DNA of 64,000 nt from Henningerozyma blattae CBS 6284 (taxonomy: Eukaryota > Ascomycota > Saccharomycetes > Saccharomycetales > Saccharomycetaceae), in NCBI RefSeq assembly GCF_000315915.1, contig NC_020186.1, forward strand, positions 620,001-684,000, in the 5' to 3' direction. Numbering within the stretch: position 1 is the stretch's first letter; each line of letters starts with the position of its first letter. The notes below the pieces were generated by a model that did not search any database, was not told where the DNA came from, and was given only the letters and a program-made list of their open reading frames with translations. Below are positions 1-10,457 of this stretch, piece after piece. Made by a program: the position numbers and the translations under genes.

Positions 1-286
1 ATGTGGGTTTATTTATCAATTATTACTGACAATGGGGATTCAACGTGAAAGAGCCGCAAGAGGTTCATTAATTAGTTATTTACAACTATTATTCGCCATC
101 ATGTGGGATGTTTCGCTATGGGATAAATGGCCCAATTTTTTCTCATGGATGGGGATGGTGGTAATTATAAGTAGTACGATATGGGTGATTCGAGCCAAAC
201 AAGAACGACAAGAAAAACAACACGATCTGGAAATCAGATTCGAGGGGATCTGTATGGAGGATGTGAATGCAAACAGTGATACATAA
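1..286 (+). CDS. C-terminal end of a YMR253C/YPL264C-type EamA/DMT transporter (partial)
   Basis: The window opens inside this gene; frame 2 is open from base 2 and ends at a TAA at 284-286. The visible ~95 residues contain an SLISYLQLLFAIMWDV membrane helix, a WPNFFSWMGMVVIISSTIWV helix and a charged cytoplasmic tail. The order 'R.ARGSL..Y.Q..FAI.WD......P...S..GM..I.SS..WV' is that of the last two helices of the EamA (drug/metabolite transporter) family, closest in memory to S. cerevisiae YMR253C. It is convergent with a HOR7/DDR2 gene, as YMR253C is with HOR7 in S. cerevisiae, which supports orthology. Substrate is unknown. The start lies outside the window. Confidence 0.75.
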   Translation, partial: CGFIYQLLLTMGIQRERAARGSLISYLQLLFAIMWDVSLWDKWPNFFSWMGMVVIISSTIWVIRAKQERQEKQHDLEIRFEGICMEDVNANSDT

Positions 287-501
287 TTAATTAACCCATT
301 CATAAATACTTATACATATACATATAACAAATATTCTTTCGAAGTTGTAAATATCAAATATTAAATTTTATTAGAACTTTAAAACTAGTAGTAGTAGTAG
401 TATATATACATACACGTGTATATTAATTAAATATCTTTATAAAAAACATGTTGCATATAGAGCGACGCATTGTCTATCACCAAACGCCAGACGATTCAAA
501 C

Positions 502-681
502 CTATAATAAAAAGGCAACGGCACCGGCAACAACGGCACCTGCAACACCAGCAGCCATTGGGTTACCTACGGCAGGCATAGCAGCGTTGGAAGAAGTATC
601 GTTAGACTTGTTCTTGTGCTTCTTGGCAGCAACAAGACCAGTGACAGCTAAGGCAGAGAGAAGGAGTTTAGAAGTTTGCAT
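502..681 (-). CDS. DDR2/HOR7: DDR2/HOR7 small stress-induced secretory-pathway protein, 59 aa
   Basis: A 60-codon minus-strand frame starts at ATG 681 and stops at TAG 502-504. The protein starts MQTSKLLLSALAVTGLVAA, a signal-peptide-like segment, then has a Lys/Asn/Ser-rich middle and ends in an Ala/Gly/Val-rich hydrophobic tail (VAGAVVAGAVAFLL). Length (59), the 'AVTGLVAA' core and the 'AGA.AF' end match S. cerevisiae Hor7 (59 aa) and Ddr2 (61 aa), an ohnolog pair induced by DNA damage, heat and osmotic stress. It sits between a YMR253C-like gene (HOR7 neighbour) and SPE2 (DDR2 neighbour), so it represents both. Upstream, on its strand, lie a TATA element and two CCCCT stress-response elements. 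Confidence 0.88.
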   Translation of the reverse strand: MQTSKLLLSALAVTGLVAAKKHKNKSNDTSSNAAMPAVGNPMAAGVAGAVVAGAVAFLL

Positions 682-2149
682 TGGTACGAGTGGTCACGAT
701 GTGTTGGAGGGTATAATGTGTGAATATTAGCTAGACACAAACGAAGAGCAAATAATAGAATATATATGTTTATATATATATATATATATACATAATGAAA
801 AGAAACGAAAAAAAAACAGAAGAAAGAACGAAAGAGAAATTGTTGAATGAGATATAAAGGACGGATAGCAATCTTGGCCTTATATACGGTTTAGAGTTTC
901 TAAGGCTTGCCAAGAAAAGAGGGGCTATAAACTATAATAATAATAATATACTAACTAGATAGATGCCAAGAAAAACAAAAAATAAAAATAGAAAATAGAA
1001 AATAGAAAATTTAATAATAATAAAATATGATAAAAAATGATAAAAAAAGGGGGATCGCGAAAAGACCGGGCCAGCCGTATGCTCGGGCCGTGCCTTGCTA
1101 AGACAGAGCCGCAGAAACTAAAAGGGAGTCAAGTGGCGCAAAGAAAACTCCGGAGGGCTCTGGTTGGCTGGCCCTTTTTCGGTCGAGAAAGTGGGCCTAT
1201 ATAAATAGATTACTGTATCTGGAAATTGATTATATAAACAGAAAGTGGCAGAGGGGGTAAAACACATAAATTGATGATTTCCGTTTTGGGCAGTGAGTGT
1301 TATCGGAAGACTGTTCTGTTTTGGGATTGGTGGTTTGTTTTGGAAAATGTGTCCTATTTTGGCCGAGGGAGTATGTTTTCGGAGAGCACTTGCTGTTTCC
1401 GGGTGGCGTTCCCATTTTTGGAGTGATGTTTCCATTTTAAGCCACATTCGCATATGCCAAGAAAATTTTCTATTATTAATAACACAAAAAGGGAAATCCA
1501 AAGACAATGCAAATTGCATAGTGAAATTTCTATTAGTGGTTTGATTATTATAGTATAGTAAGTGATATAATCGTTTGATATATGTATGTGTGTATGTGTG
1601 TATGTGTGTATTAGTTATATATTATATAATGTTGGTTTTGTATGGATAGTGTACTTATGTGAATAGTCAAACAAATAGGCCAAGAATTCTAAACTGTTTC
1701 TTGGATCTTTGTAAATTCGATTCATTTGGAACTGGTTTCAAGATTTGTAGATTAACGTTTTACATTTTGTATTTTGTATTTTATGCTTTGCACTTGGCAC
1801 TTGGCATTTTTCCATTACCAATTTTTTTTTGTAAATCTCAACCTATGAAAGGGGCTAATAAAAAATAACTTTCTATCCATTTATATAGAGAAACTGCACT
1901 AGGGAAGCTGCACTCTATATACATATATATTGTTTTCCCTTGTGTTAAAATACAACTTTTCATGCGTACGAACCGCGTCCACGGCATCTTTCGGAAAAAA
2001 TTGTATGTCATCGAATGATGAAAAAAAAATAGTAAGAAAAATATTTTTTTTTTTACTTAAATAAATGATTTGATAATCAACTTTTCTTGCTTTACAAGCC
2101 TTTTTTTTTTGGCATCTCACTGAGCATCAATATTCAATCATTCGAAAAG
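682..2149. promoter_or_regulatory. Divergent intergenic region between DDR2/HOR7 and SPE2
   Basis: About 1.5 kb without a convincing gene. On the DDR2/HOR7 side there is a TATA-like TATATA element in minus orientation near 880-888, and AGGGG blocks (STRE, Msn2/4 type, CCCCT on the minus strand) at 920-924 and 1048-1053. The stretch 1050-1460 is less AT-rich than its surroundings, and several 60-130 codon frames in it have no recognisable similarity. A TGTATG/TGTGTA microsatellite lies near 1580-1608 and A/T runs precede SPE2. Confidence 0.5.
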
Positions 2150-3370
2150 ATGAGTGCGTCCACAATTCCTCAGGAAACAACGAGTTTTATAGACTACGAA
2201 AAGTCCAACAACTTGGACTCCACCGACGCGTTTGAAGGACCTGAGAAATTGCTAGAGATCTGGTTCTACCCTGAAACCAAACCAGTGGATTCTCCTGCTG
2301 GCGAAAACAAGACTCTGCGTGACATCGCTTATGAAGATTGGGTCAGTATTCTTAAACTTGTCAATTGTGAAATTCTAAGTTTCAAGAAAACTTCCCAATT
2401 GGACGCTTATCTGCTAAGTGAAAGTTCCTTCTTTGTTTATGATTATAAAGTAGTCCTCAAGACCTGTGGTACCACCACCACTTTATTCTGTCTCCAAGGG
2501 TTGTTCAATTTATTATTCCGTAAATTGGAACATTGGAAAGATGATCTTTATAATCCTACCAACAATAAATACACTCCATATAAAGTTTTCTACTCAAGAA
2601 GATGTTTCATTTTCCCCTCCAAACAAAAATCCATCCATCAAAAATGGTCAGATGAAGTTAAATATTTGGATCAATTTTTCGCCAATGGTCGTAATTATTT
2701 AGTAGGGAGAAATCCAAGCGAAGCTGGCCATTGGAATTTATACATTACTGATACCAATAAAATTTTAGAAAACAAAATGGTCAATAATAATCCTCAAACT
2801 CAAATCGATCGAGAAGATGAAACCATGGAAATGTTGATGACAGGGTTGGATCAAACTCAGATGAAATATTTCCACAAAGACATTTCTTCTTCCACCTCTA
2901 CTGATGACGGTCATGAAATGGGTAATGAAATGACAAGATGTAGCAAGATCGACAAGATTTATACTCTAGACAACAATTCAACAATCATATCAGATTCATT
3001 CGCTTTTACACCCTGTGGGTATTCAAGTAATAATATCATTGATGAATCAAATTATTTCACATTGCATGTGACTCCAGAAAAGGGTTGGTCTTATGCATCT
3101 TTTGAAAGTAATATCCCTGAATCAAGATTAACAAATAATGAAACTAATAGAAACGTCATGCAAAGAGTCTTGGATATATTCCGCCCTCAAGAATTCTGTT
3201 TAACTCTTTTCCAAAATACTCGTGATCCAACCACACAAATTAGTAAGACAAGTTTGGCCCAAAGTATTCGTGAAGGTGTCCCAGGATACGTCAAGATGGA
3301 TCATATATTATATGACTTGGACGATTACCAACTCTTATATGTAAGATTGCACAGAATAACTAACAATTGA
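2150..3370 (+). CDS. SPE2: S-adenosylmethionine decarboxylase proenzyme
   Basis: Makes decarboxylated AdoMet, the aminopropyl donor for spermidine and spermine. 406 residues from the chosen start (S. cerevisiae Spe2: 396). The frame is open 63 bases further upstream to an ATG at 2087, but homology begins near the ATG at 2150 (MSASTIPQE, then LDSTDAFEGPEKLLEIWF), so the shorter form is preferred. Family marks: FEGPEKLLEIWF (residues 29-39), the self-cleavage site LLSES with Ser92 as the predicted pyruvoyl precursor, KTCGTTT downstream, and HVTPEKGWSYASFE near residue 320. Processing gives a small beta and a large alpha chain. It is the last gene before the gene-free LTR-bearing region. Confidence 0.96.
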   Translation: MSASTIPQETTSFIDYEKSNNLDSTDAFEGPEKLLEIWFYPETKPVDSPAGENKTLRDIAYEDWVSILKLVNCEILSFKKTSQLDAYLLSESSFFVYDYKVVLKTCGTTTTLFCLQGLFNLLFRKLEHWKDDLYNPTNNKYTPYKVFYSRRCFIFPSKQKSIHQKWSDEVKYLDQFFANGRNYLVGRNPSEAGHWNLYITDTNKILENKMVNNNPQTQIDREDETMEMLMTGLDQTQMKYFHKDISSSTSTDDGHEMGNEMTRCSKIDKIYTLDNNSTIISDSFAFTPCGYSSNNIIDESNYFTLHVTPEKGWSYASFESNIPESRLTNNETNRNVMQRVLDIFRPQEFCLTLFQNTRDPTTQISKTSLAQSIREGVPGYVKMDHILYDLDDYQLLYVRLHRITNN

Positions 3371-4202
3371 CATTGTCTCACATATACTTATATTTATATT
3401 ACTACGCTGCATCTGTACATGGGTCATATCAGGGAGTAAGCATGTTAATAGGTAATTTTTATATCTAGGTATGTACAACACAATCCAGGTAAACCAAATA
3501 AATTCCTTTGTACTTTCCAATGAGATATTCTCTTTGCATCATTCTCAAGGAAACTCACAACAAAAAAACGCATCATAAAATTTATCACACTTGATAGAAA
3601 TTACTAAACTAACATATACCACTTTTTTTTTAAAAAAAATAAAATTAATATAAAATTAATAACAAAACAACACAAAGTAATTAGAATTATACACTACGTT
3701 GTGAGAGTATGGTGTTGACCTTTGAGAAATTTTATATTTATTTAAATAAATCTATTATATGTTCTCTGTATTTGAATATTTATTTATTACTTAATTTGTT
3801 TCTTGTATATGTAAATACATGTTAGTTATTTTCTTGATTAATTTTTTAAATTGATCTTGGCTATATGATAATTCTATGTTTTTAAAGAAATATATATATA
3901 TATATATATATATGTATATTTGGAACTTTGTTCTTAGTTTATTAGAATGTGGTTGGATAGAAAATTAGTTGATAAACATTTCTTTGAGGGGTCGAGTTCA
4001 TAATTTTAAAGGCAATAGTTATTTTCATTTTATGTAGTTCAGATGTAGTCTCATGGTTTATTAATATTTCTACTTGTGCAGTGTTGGTGATCTGTCACAC
4101 ATGTTTAATACATGTTGGATTGTGCTCAATAATTAACTTTTTCTATAGTCGTTAACTATACCATCCTCATCTTTCTAATAGTAGTTTTATTGAAAACTTA
4201 AT
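3371..4202. other. AT-rich intergenic region downstream of SPE2
   Basis: No gene seen. Low-complexity A/T with a (TA)n tract near 3890-3912. It leads into the first LTR-like repeat. Confidence 0.5.
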
Positions 4203-4635
4203 TGTACGACATTAGAATCCTTAATATTAGTATTGCTGTTAGTCATAATTAAGAGAATAATTCTTTTTTTGTATATTGTTTATAGCATAGAAACCTCCTA
4301 CCCTTTTGAGTAGGAATTAAAATTATAAAAATATATAAAAATATATAAGATTAGATGTCGACTGAAATATTGGCAATCTATACATTATTTTTTGGACAAG
4401 AGAAGTCAATTCATCGTCGTCTATAAGTGAAAATTTTCCACCTAATCAACCTCACAAGAGATATGTGTCTCTCATGCTTAATATATCCTGTAGAAGCTAC
4501 ATGATGTACTTTAATTAACGACAACGAATTTTCTAATTGGGGTTTTTATTAGTAACGTATATTCAAGTTATACTATCCTTTATCCTAAACCAGTATATCT
4601 ACTGTTGTATGTATAAAGACCATAAATATCTAGCA
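4203..4635 (+). mobile_element. LTR-like repeat, family A, copy 1 (433 bp)
   Basis: This segment recurs in inverted orientation at 44019-44451, also 433 bp, with about 98% identity by eye (six to eight differences). Homology starts abruptly at TGTACGACATTAG and stops at TATCTAG(C/A)A. The TG start and, in this copy, CA end suggest a solo LTR of a Ty-like retrotransposon. No 5-bp target duplication is visible (TTAAT on the left, ACACA on the right). It could instead be another kind of dispersed repeat. Confidence 0.6.
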
Positions 4636-4851
4636 ACACAACTTTTTAAGAGTGTGTTTTTTTTTTTGTTCAGGTGAAATAGATTTTCTTGGTTTTAAAA
4701 CCGTTTTTACATTTATTTCGCAAATGTCTATTTTCAAATAAACAAAAGATATAATAAACACAACATTACTTAGTTTGCTACATAAAAATTACTTTTAATT
4801 AAGTTGAAGTACATTACATATATCCTTTGAACAAATATCATACTCAAGGAC

Positions 4852-5303
4852 TGTCCGAGCTGTGGCATTATGTGTCATAAGTCGTGGGTTTGTGTTAACA
4901 GCTAATAAAGTATGAATTTAGTCGTAATTGTGGCTTTATACAACAACTAATAACAACTTAATATAATAAATAATCCAACATGCATTAAGCATACGTGGCC
5001 TCACTACTAAAAATACCCAAGCAGTGATATTAAGAAGGCATTAGCATGTGATAGGTTCTATTTTAATATCAGACCATCAATTCGTTGATGGTGGATCTGT
5101 CCATTTTTTGGAGTATAAATTACCAAGAAAATATCCCAAAAGTTTACAACTGTTCATTGTATATCCTGTATATATTATATATTCCCTTTCGAAAGAAGCA
5201 AGGAGATTTTTTATAATAATAATATAATAATTATTCAAACAGATTACTTAACTAAGAATTAAACTATGAGCAACAATATGTTGAACAGTACGACCGCTGG
5301 TCA
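4852..5303 (+). mobile_element. Solo LTR of a Ty-like retrotransposon, family B, copy 1 (452 bp)
   Basis: Starts TGTCCGAGC, ends GCTGGTCA, and is flanked on both sides by AGGAC (4847-4851 and 5304-5308), a perfect 5-bp target-site duplication. A second copy of exactly 452 bp lies inverted at 44752-45203, about 97% identical by eye. An ATG at 5266 near the 3' end opens a short frame MSNNMLNSTTAGQ, matching the Ty1 layout in which Gag translation starts inside the 5' LTR just before its end. No internal gag-pol region follows, so this is a solo LTR left by LTR-LTR recombination. Confidence 0.85.
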
Positions 5304-5308
5304 AGGAC

Positions 5309-6799
5309 AATCTGTGTAAGAGCTTTATGTGTGAGAATTTTCTTTTAAATATTCTCATACATCTAAATTTTATAGAACTATCTATGTGCTTGACACTATT
5401 AATAAATCAAAAATTGCAGATTGGATAAAAATACCACTTAGTAAGCAATATTTTACATCGAATACTAATATTATTAATATATAATATGAGATATTTTATT
5501 CATTATATAAACGTATCCAATGTTTTCAGTTTTTTTTTTTAACGCTCATCCATTAATACAGTAAAATATCCTACTTCAAATTCTACTGTTAGAATTAACA
5601 TCTAACTTTAATTTTTAAAAAATATCCATACTCAATAAAGAATATATAGCTGTATTTCTCAAGTGATTAACTTGAGATATTGCTACTCTACATTATTACC
5701 CGGCCATGTACGGCAAGAACAAAACTCCGTCTTCATATTGCAACGCCAAACACGTCTAGCTTTCCTTACACGGAATTTGCCATTCAAAACTTTATACTAA
5801 GTTTCCTAAAATCTTATTAGAGTTATTTACTAAAAATATCCGGTACGTATTTTGAAAGTTGTTCAAAAATAAAAATTACTACTTGTATTTAATTCCATAC
5901 CTATAAAGTTCGAGGCTTGACAGTATTTCGCACTATTTCACAAGGACATATTACTAAAAATATTAACTTACCAATGTTTCTGATTTCAATACATTCTACA
6001 CTACTTTAATATTATTGGTTTTGTAGATTCTCAAACTCTTACGTATAGTTCAAATTATTGTTAGACATTTTTCCTGATATCCATGAGCAATCCGATTCTG
6101 GTTTATTTTCTCAACTATATACCTTACTAAGACCATATTGCAATTACTTTATTGAATATAACTTGCGTTGCAGTTATGTAACTCGGAAGTAAACTTACAA
6201 AGGAACTATCAGACATCGTATTTTAATAAATTACTTACTGTTTAAATTTTGTCAAGGTTTTTCAACATCGTTTAATTATCTTTCATCCAAACAATTTCTT
6301 CGTACTAGAAACAATACATAAATTGCACATAGCTATATCTTCCATATATGCTTAACTATAAGACTAAATACTTAAATTAACATCTCTAGATATTGGTTCC
6401 AAAATATTTTACATTGACATATTTTACTTAAATCATTTGCATATATTTATCTATTAATACTTGGCCCGTTAATCTTCAATATGCAAGCTCAATGGCTAAA
6501 TTGCTTAACATACCTAAAGGAGAAATTTCAATTTATTTCGGAATAATCAACCTAGAAGTTTTAATTTTTCCGAAACATTGTTTTTCAAATTTCCGAAAAT
6601 ATCTTCGGTTCAAAATATGGCATGTTTCTTACATTTATTTACATTTCTTTTAGCTAAGGAATATATGGTAAAAAGATTAAAAGGTATTCATCCAATAAGT
6701 GAAATATAATAGAAAAAAAAGGAGAGACTATAACTAACAAATACCAAATAACATTCATCAAAGTACCAATACCCCTTCTAAAATATCTCTACATGCAAA
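5309..6799. other. Gene-free region upstream of GNT1
   Basis: About 1.5 kb of AT-rich DNA after the solo LTR. No open frame of note, tRNA or conserved RNA was recognised. Several TTTCCGAAA-like words occur near 6570-6610 but without other centromere elements. Confidence 0.4.
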
Positions 6800-8308
6800 A
6801 TGGTAAGAATCATATCTAAGAGGAAGTTACGTTGGCTGGGTATTATTATAATGATATTCGTCCTGGCTTCTATTTCCGTAAGAATTGTGGTACAATTTCA
6901 ATTCAATAAAGAAATTGATTATTATAAGAAATTTTTTAAACAAAATAAAGATGGACTATCTGGCATTTATAATCCGTTAGAGTTGAAACAAATTCCTGAA
7001 GAAACGATTGATGATTTATATTTACATGAATTAGAAAATCATATTAAAGATATTGATTGGAATAAATATGCCTACGTGACATATATTACCGACCCTGATT
7101 ATTTATGTAATGCATTAGTACTATTCAACTCATTGATTAAATCAGAAACTTTTGCAAAACTTGTCCTTTTGGTATCTGGCTCTTTATTTGACCCTGAGAT
7201 AACACCACCTGAACAAATCGACGATATTAATTTCTTATTAGATAAATTGTCAAATATGCAAACATTCGCAGATGATCAAATTATTATTAAAAAAGTTAAT
7301 ACTATTAAAAAAGTAAATGACGATACTCCTTGGAATGATAGTTTAACAAAATTACATATTTTCAATCAAACTGAATTTGAAAGAATCATTTATTTAGATA
7401 ATGATGCAATTTTAAATCATGAAAATGAAAATTTAGATGAATTATTCTTTTTACCAACGTATATTACATTTGCTGCTCCATTAACCTATTGGTTTACTTC
7501 TATCCAAGATGTAGAAAAATCTTCCAAAGTTTTGAAAAAAAAATCTAAAGTAAATATTAATCTAAATTATTATATCAAGACTTTAAAAACAAGAATTAAA
7601 AAAGGACAAATGATCTATAATCATTTACCAAGTTTACCTGATACCCTATATTTGAATGCTAAAAATTTGGGTCAAGATATTATTAGTTCAGGTCCACTTT
7701 ATTCACCAATTTTCGATTATGGTACCGAATCAGTAGGCAATTTAAAATTTGCCACAGACTTAATGGTTATTAAACCTGATCAAGCATTCTTTGATGAATT
7801 TATGTACTATGAATTACCAAAGATATTAAAATCTAATGAAAAATACGATATGGATTTAATTAACGGAAGTTTATTTAATTTGAAAAGAATTATTTACAAT
7901 CAATTTCAATTATTCCGTAAACTTAGAAAACATTTTGTACCAAACGTTTTAATTTTACCATTTAATAGATATAATTTATTATCAGGTTCTGTTAAGAAAA
8001 ATGATGAATTAAAAATACTAAATAATGATATATTAGGCTACAAAAGATTATCTGATTCTGGTGAAGAAGTGCTGTTTGATATCGAAGATATTGTTGCTAA
8101 TTCTAAATATATTCATTTTTCAGATTATCCATTAGGTAAGCCATGGAATTATGAATCAATTGATAAAATCAAATGTGATGTTGATAATGATTTTGATTTT
8201 GATGAAGCTGATAATGAAAATAATTATGAATCAAACAAAAAGATCTGTGAATTATGGAATTCAATTTACCAAAAATATTATGATAGACGTGAAATTTGTT
8301 TTTCTTAG
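6800..8308 (+). CDS. GNT1: Golgi N-acetylglucosaminyltransferase Gnt1
   Basis: A type II membrane glycosyltransferase that adds GlcNAc to mannan side chains in the medial Golgi. 502 residues (S. cerevisiae Gnt1: 491). A short basic N-terminus is followed by one signal-anchor helix (about residues 12-31) and a lumenal GT-A domain with the DxD-type motif YLDND (residues 198-202). Conserved blocks include KKDGL.GIYNPLE, TPWN.SLTKL.IFNQTEF, FAAPLTYWF, GQMIYNHLPSLP and SKYIHFSDYPL.KPWNY, which match Gnt1 nearly throughout. It is convergent with HSH49, the same relation as YOR320C/YOR319W. Confidence 0.95.
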   Translation: MVRIISKRKLRWLGIIIMIFVLASISVRIVVQFQFNKEIDYYKKFFKQNKDGLSGIYNPLELKQIPEETIDDLYLHELENHIKDIDWNKYAYVTYITDPDYLCNALVLFNSLIKSETFAKLVLLVSGSLFDPEITPPEQIDDINFLLDKLSNMQTFADDQIIIKKVNTIKKVNDDTPWNDSLTKLHIFNQTEFERIIYLDNDAILNHENENLDELFFLPTYITFAAPLTYWFTSIQDVEKSSKVLKKKSKVNINLNYYIKTLKTRIKKGQMIYNHLPSLPDTLYLNAKNLGQDIISSGPLYSPIFDYGTESVGNLKFATDLMVIKPDQAFFDEFMYYELPKILKSNEKYDMDLINGSLFNLKRIIYNQFQLFRKLRKHFVPNVLILPFNRYNLLSGSVKKNDELKILNNDILGYKRLSDSGEEVLFDIEDIVANSKYIHFSDYPLGKPWNYESIDKIKCDVDNDFDFDEADNENNYESNKKICELWNSIYQKYYDRREICFS

Positions 8309-8542
8309 ATAAATACGATACCAATACTCTTACCAAATCCTTAAAACAGTTCACTTTTTACCCAATGCTTGCCGATATATTATTTTAATTTTCTGTATCA
8401 TATATGTACCACTATATAATCTACTATTAAATCGATAAATGATGCTACGATAATGAATTTCACAGATATGCTCAATGTGAGGAATTAAGTCTATAAATTT
8501 GATGAAGTATGCTAATAATTTTTTTTTTTTTCTTTGTAAAAA

Positions 8543-9310
8543 TTACAATAGTCCATTCTTAATAGCTTCAACATTCAACACCCTATCAATTTCATCCCCA
8601 TATCTCGTTTGTTTTTTGGATGCTGTAGATATTGTATCAGAAACGGAGTTTTTAAATGCATACTCTAATTGAATTTGTTTATTAAAGATGAACTTTTTGT
8701 TTAAACTTTTAATTGCATTATCTGAATCCGTATAGCTCCTAAAGTAAATGTATATACCAACCATCTGTGCATTTGATTTTAATGGAACTAGCTCAGGATC
8801 TTTTACCAACTCACCAAACTTATTAAAAATGATCTTCAATTGATTTAAATCTACAGTATCATCTAAACCTTTTAAAAACAATTTTGCAACGGGTAATAAA
8901 TTAACATCAACTTGTGTATTATTATTCTTTTTCAATATAAACTGTTGATTATTCTTTTTATCTTTTAGTTGATTATTTTGTGGTCTTATTTTAATTGGTT
9001 TACCATACAGTGATATTGATAGTTGATTGTTATAATTATTTTGATTATTATTTTGAAATAGTGATAAAACATAATTAGAATCCTTCGCACTTTGGAACTC
9101 AACAAATGCAAAACCTTGATAATTTTCACTAATCTTATCTCGTGGATAGTTTATCTTATAAATTTTACCAAACTGAATGAATAATTCATAAAGATCTAGC
9201 TTAGTTATTCTTGGATCTAGATTACCTACATATATAGTTGATGACTCTGTTATATCTGGAATATTTGCATTAACATTAGTTGTAGTTGTAGCTGCCTTTG
9301 GTGTTGACAT
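8543..9310 (-). CDS. HSH49: U2 snRNP SF3b subunit Hsh49 (SF3B4 family)
   Basis: A splicing factor that binds Cus1/SF3b in the U2 snRNP. 255 residues (S. cerevisiae: 213); the extra length is an N-terminal tail and Asn-rich linkers. Two RRMs: RRM1 about residues 26-110 with RNP2 IYVGNL and RNP1 QGFAFVEF, preceded by the diagnostic LDPRITK..LYELF; RRM2 about 143-220 with LFLKGL and GIYIYF. The C-terminus RYGDEIDRVLNVEAIKNGLL closely matches the end of Hsh49. It is divergent from the small gene at 9604 with a 293-bp shared upstream region. Confidence 0.95.
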   Translation of the reverse strand: MSTPKAATTTTNVNANIPDITESSTIYVGNLDPRITKLDLYELFIQFGKIYKINYPRDKISENYQGFAFVEFQSAKDSNYVLSLFQNNNQNNYNNQLSISLYGKPIKIRPQNNQLKDKKNNQQFILKKNNNTQVDVNLLPVAKLFLKGLDDTVDLNQLKIIFNKFGELVKDPELVPLKSNAQMVGIYIYFRSYTDSDNAIKSLNKKFIFNKQIQLEYAFKNSVSDTISTASKKQTRYGDEIDRVLNVEAIKNGLL

Positions 9311-9603
9311 AATTTTCCAAGGGTCTTATACTAGTATTTGTGTATATGTTTACGTATTTACTAAATATGTCTTTTTCATAGGAAATTAATTCGAATATTT
9401 TATTTTATTTTCTATATATATATATATATATTATTTTTTAAATTATTCGGAGTATTTACTGAATTAAACTAATTATAAATAATATGTATGAAGCGTCGAA
9501 AAATATATTTAGTCAAACTTAAGTAACAATCCCTTAAAAATTAGAAAATGTATTCATATACAAGAATTATTAAAAATAATAATAATAAAATTATTAAATA
9601 AAA

Positions 9604-10017
9604 ATGATTCCAACTATCAATGGTGATGAGATTGAACCGACATCAGGTACAACAAATAATATGTCGAAACCTAAAGAAAATGCAACTGATAATATAAGGA
9701 ATCCTGAAGAAGAGATTCTACAACAATTTTATACTGCTTCTACTATATATGATGATTTAAAAAAATGTCCACCTGAAATTAAAAAGTTATATCTAAATTT
9801 TTTGGTTGAACAAGATAATTCTCAAAAGAGAGATTTTATTCAGGATAAAAAATATTTGGATGTATTATTGGAATTTGTTTCAAGGGTAGAAACAGGGGAG
9901 ATCACACATATTCAAACAGATGATGGTTCCACAAAGGTCATTGGAGTTCCACCAATCTTATGGGAAACATGTTTAAAAGCAATTAAATATTGTAATACTT
10001 ATGATAGTAAAAAATAA
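9604..10017 (+). CDS. Unrecognised 137-aa protein
   Basis: A complete frame with coding-like composition between HSH49 and FAA1/FAA4. I do not recognise it. The first ~35 residues are polar and Asn/Thr-rich; residues ~36-137 look like a compact mostly helical domain (EEEILQQFYTASTIYDDLKK; LYLNFLVEQ; LDVLLEFVSRVETGEIT; PPILWETCLKAIKYC). No signal peptide or membrane segment. The S. cerevisiae counterpart interval (YOR317W-YOR319W) has only a dubious frame, so this may be a gene lost or highly diverged there. Function unknown. Confidence 0.65.
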   Translation: MIPTINGDEIEPTSGTTNNMSKPKENATDNIRNPEEEILQQFYTASTIYDDLKKCPPEIKKLYLNFLVEQDNSQKRDFIQDKKYLDVLLEFVSRVETGEITHIQTDDGSTKVIGVPPILWETCLKAIKYCNTYDSKK

Positions 10018-10457
10018 TGCGGCAAAATACGCAAGATACTTGGTGAAATATGATTTTTTTTTTATATATGTATTAAACAACTAAATAAAATCAAAAGATA
10101 GAATTTTTATTTAATGAATGACGAATGTAAATGGAACAATTAGCATATAGTTTCTTTACGTAATAAAGATGCATACGATGAATGATTGTATAATAATGAA
10201 GTAATAGAAAAATAATATAAAATAAGTTGTAGTATTGTATAATTATTTGATATATATATTTTTTTATTTTTGAAAATTGTATTTTTTTTTATTTTTTTTG
10301 TTTTTATTTTTTTTTTCCAACAAAAAAATGTATTAAACAGGTGTGGTGTATTGTAAAGTAGTTATGGTAATGAAGGTATGTGAAAAAAAAATATTTGTTT
10401 ACTTTTTTTTTTAATATTTTTTAATATTTTCAAAAATTTATGTATTTTTTTTTTAGT
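10018..10457. other. Convergent 3' intergenic region
   Basis: A/T runs between the 3' ends of the 137-aa gene and FAA1/FAA4, including several poly-T tracts suited to transcription ends. Nothing else seen. Confidence 0.4.

Noticed and set aside
470..730. 86-codon plus-strand frame
   Set aside because: It is the antisense shadow of the DDR2/HOR7 gene; the Ala/Thr-rich translation comes from that gene's codons.
1118..1544. Overlapping 60-130 codon frames on both strands upstream of SPE2
   Set aside because: No recognisable similarity, low-complexity translations, and location in the DDR2/HOR7-SPE2 promoter interval.
4203..5303. The two A+B clusters as one inverted segmental duplication
   Set aside because: A precedes B on the plus strand at both loci although each repeat is inverted, and the sequences between A and B are unrelated, so they were inserted independently.
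6535..6610. TTTCCGAAA words resembling centromere CDEIII
   Set aside because: Spacing to the TGTTTTT half is wrong by two bases and there is no CDEI (RTCACRTG) at the right distance.
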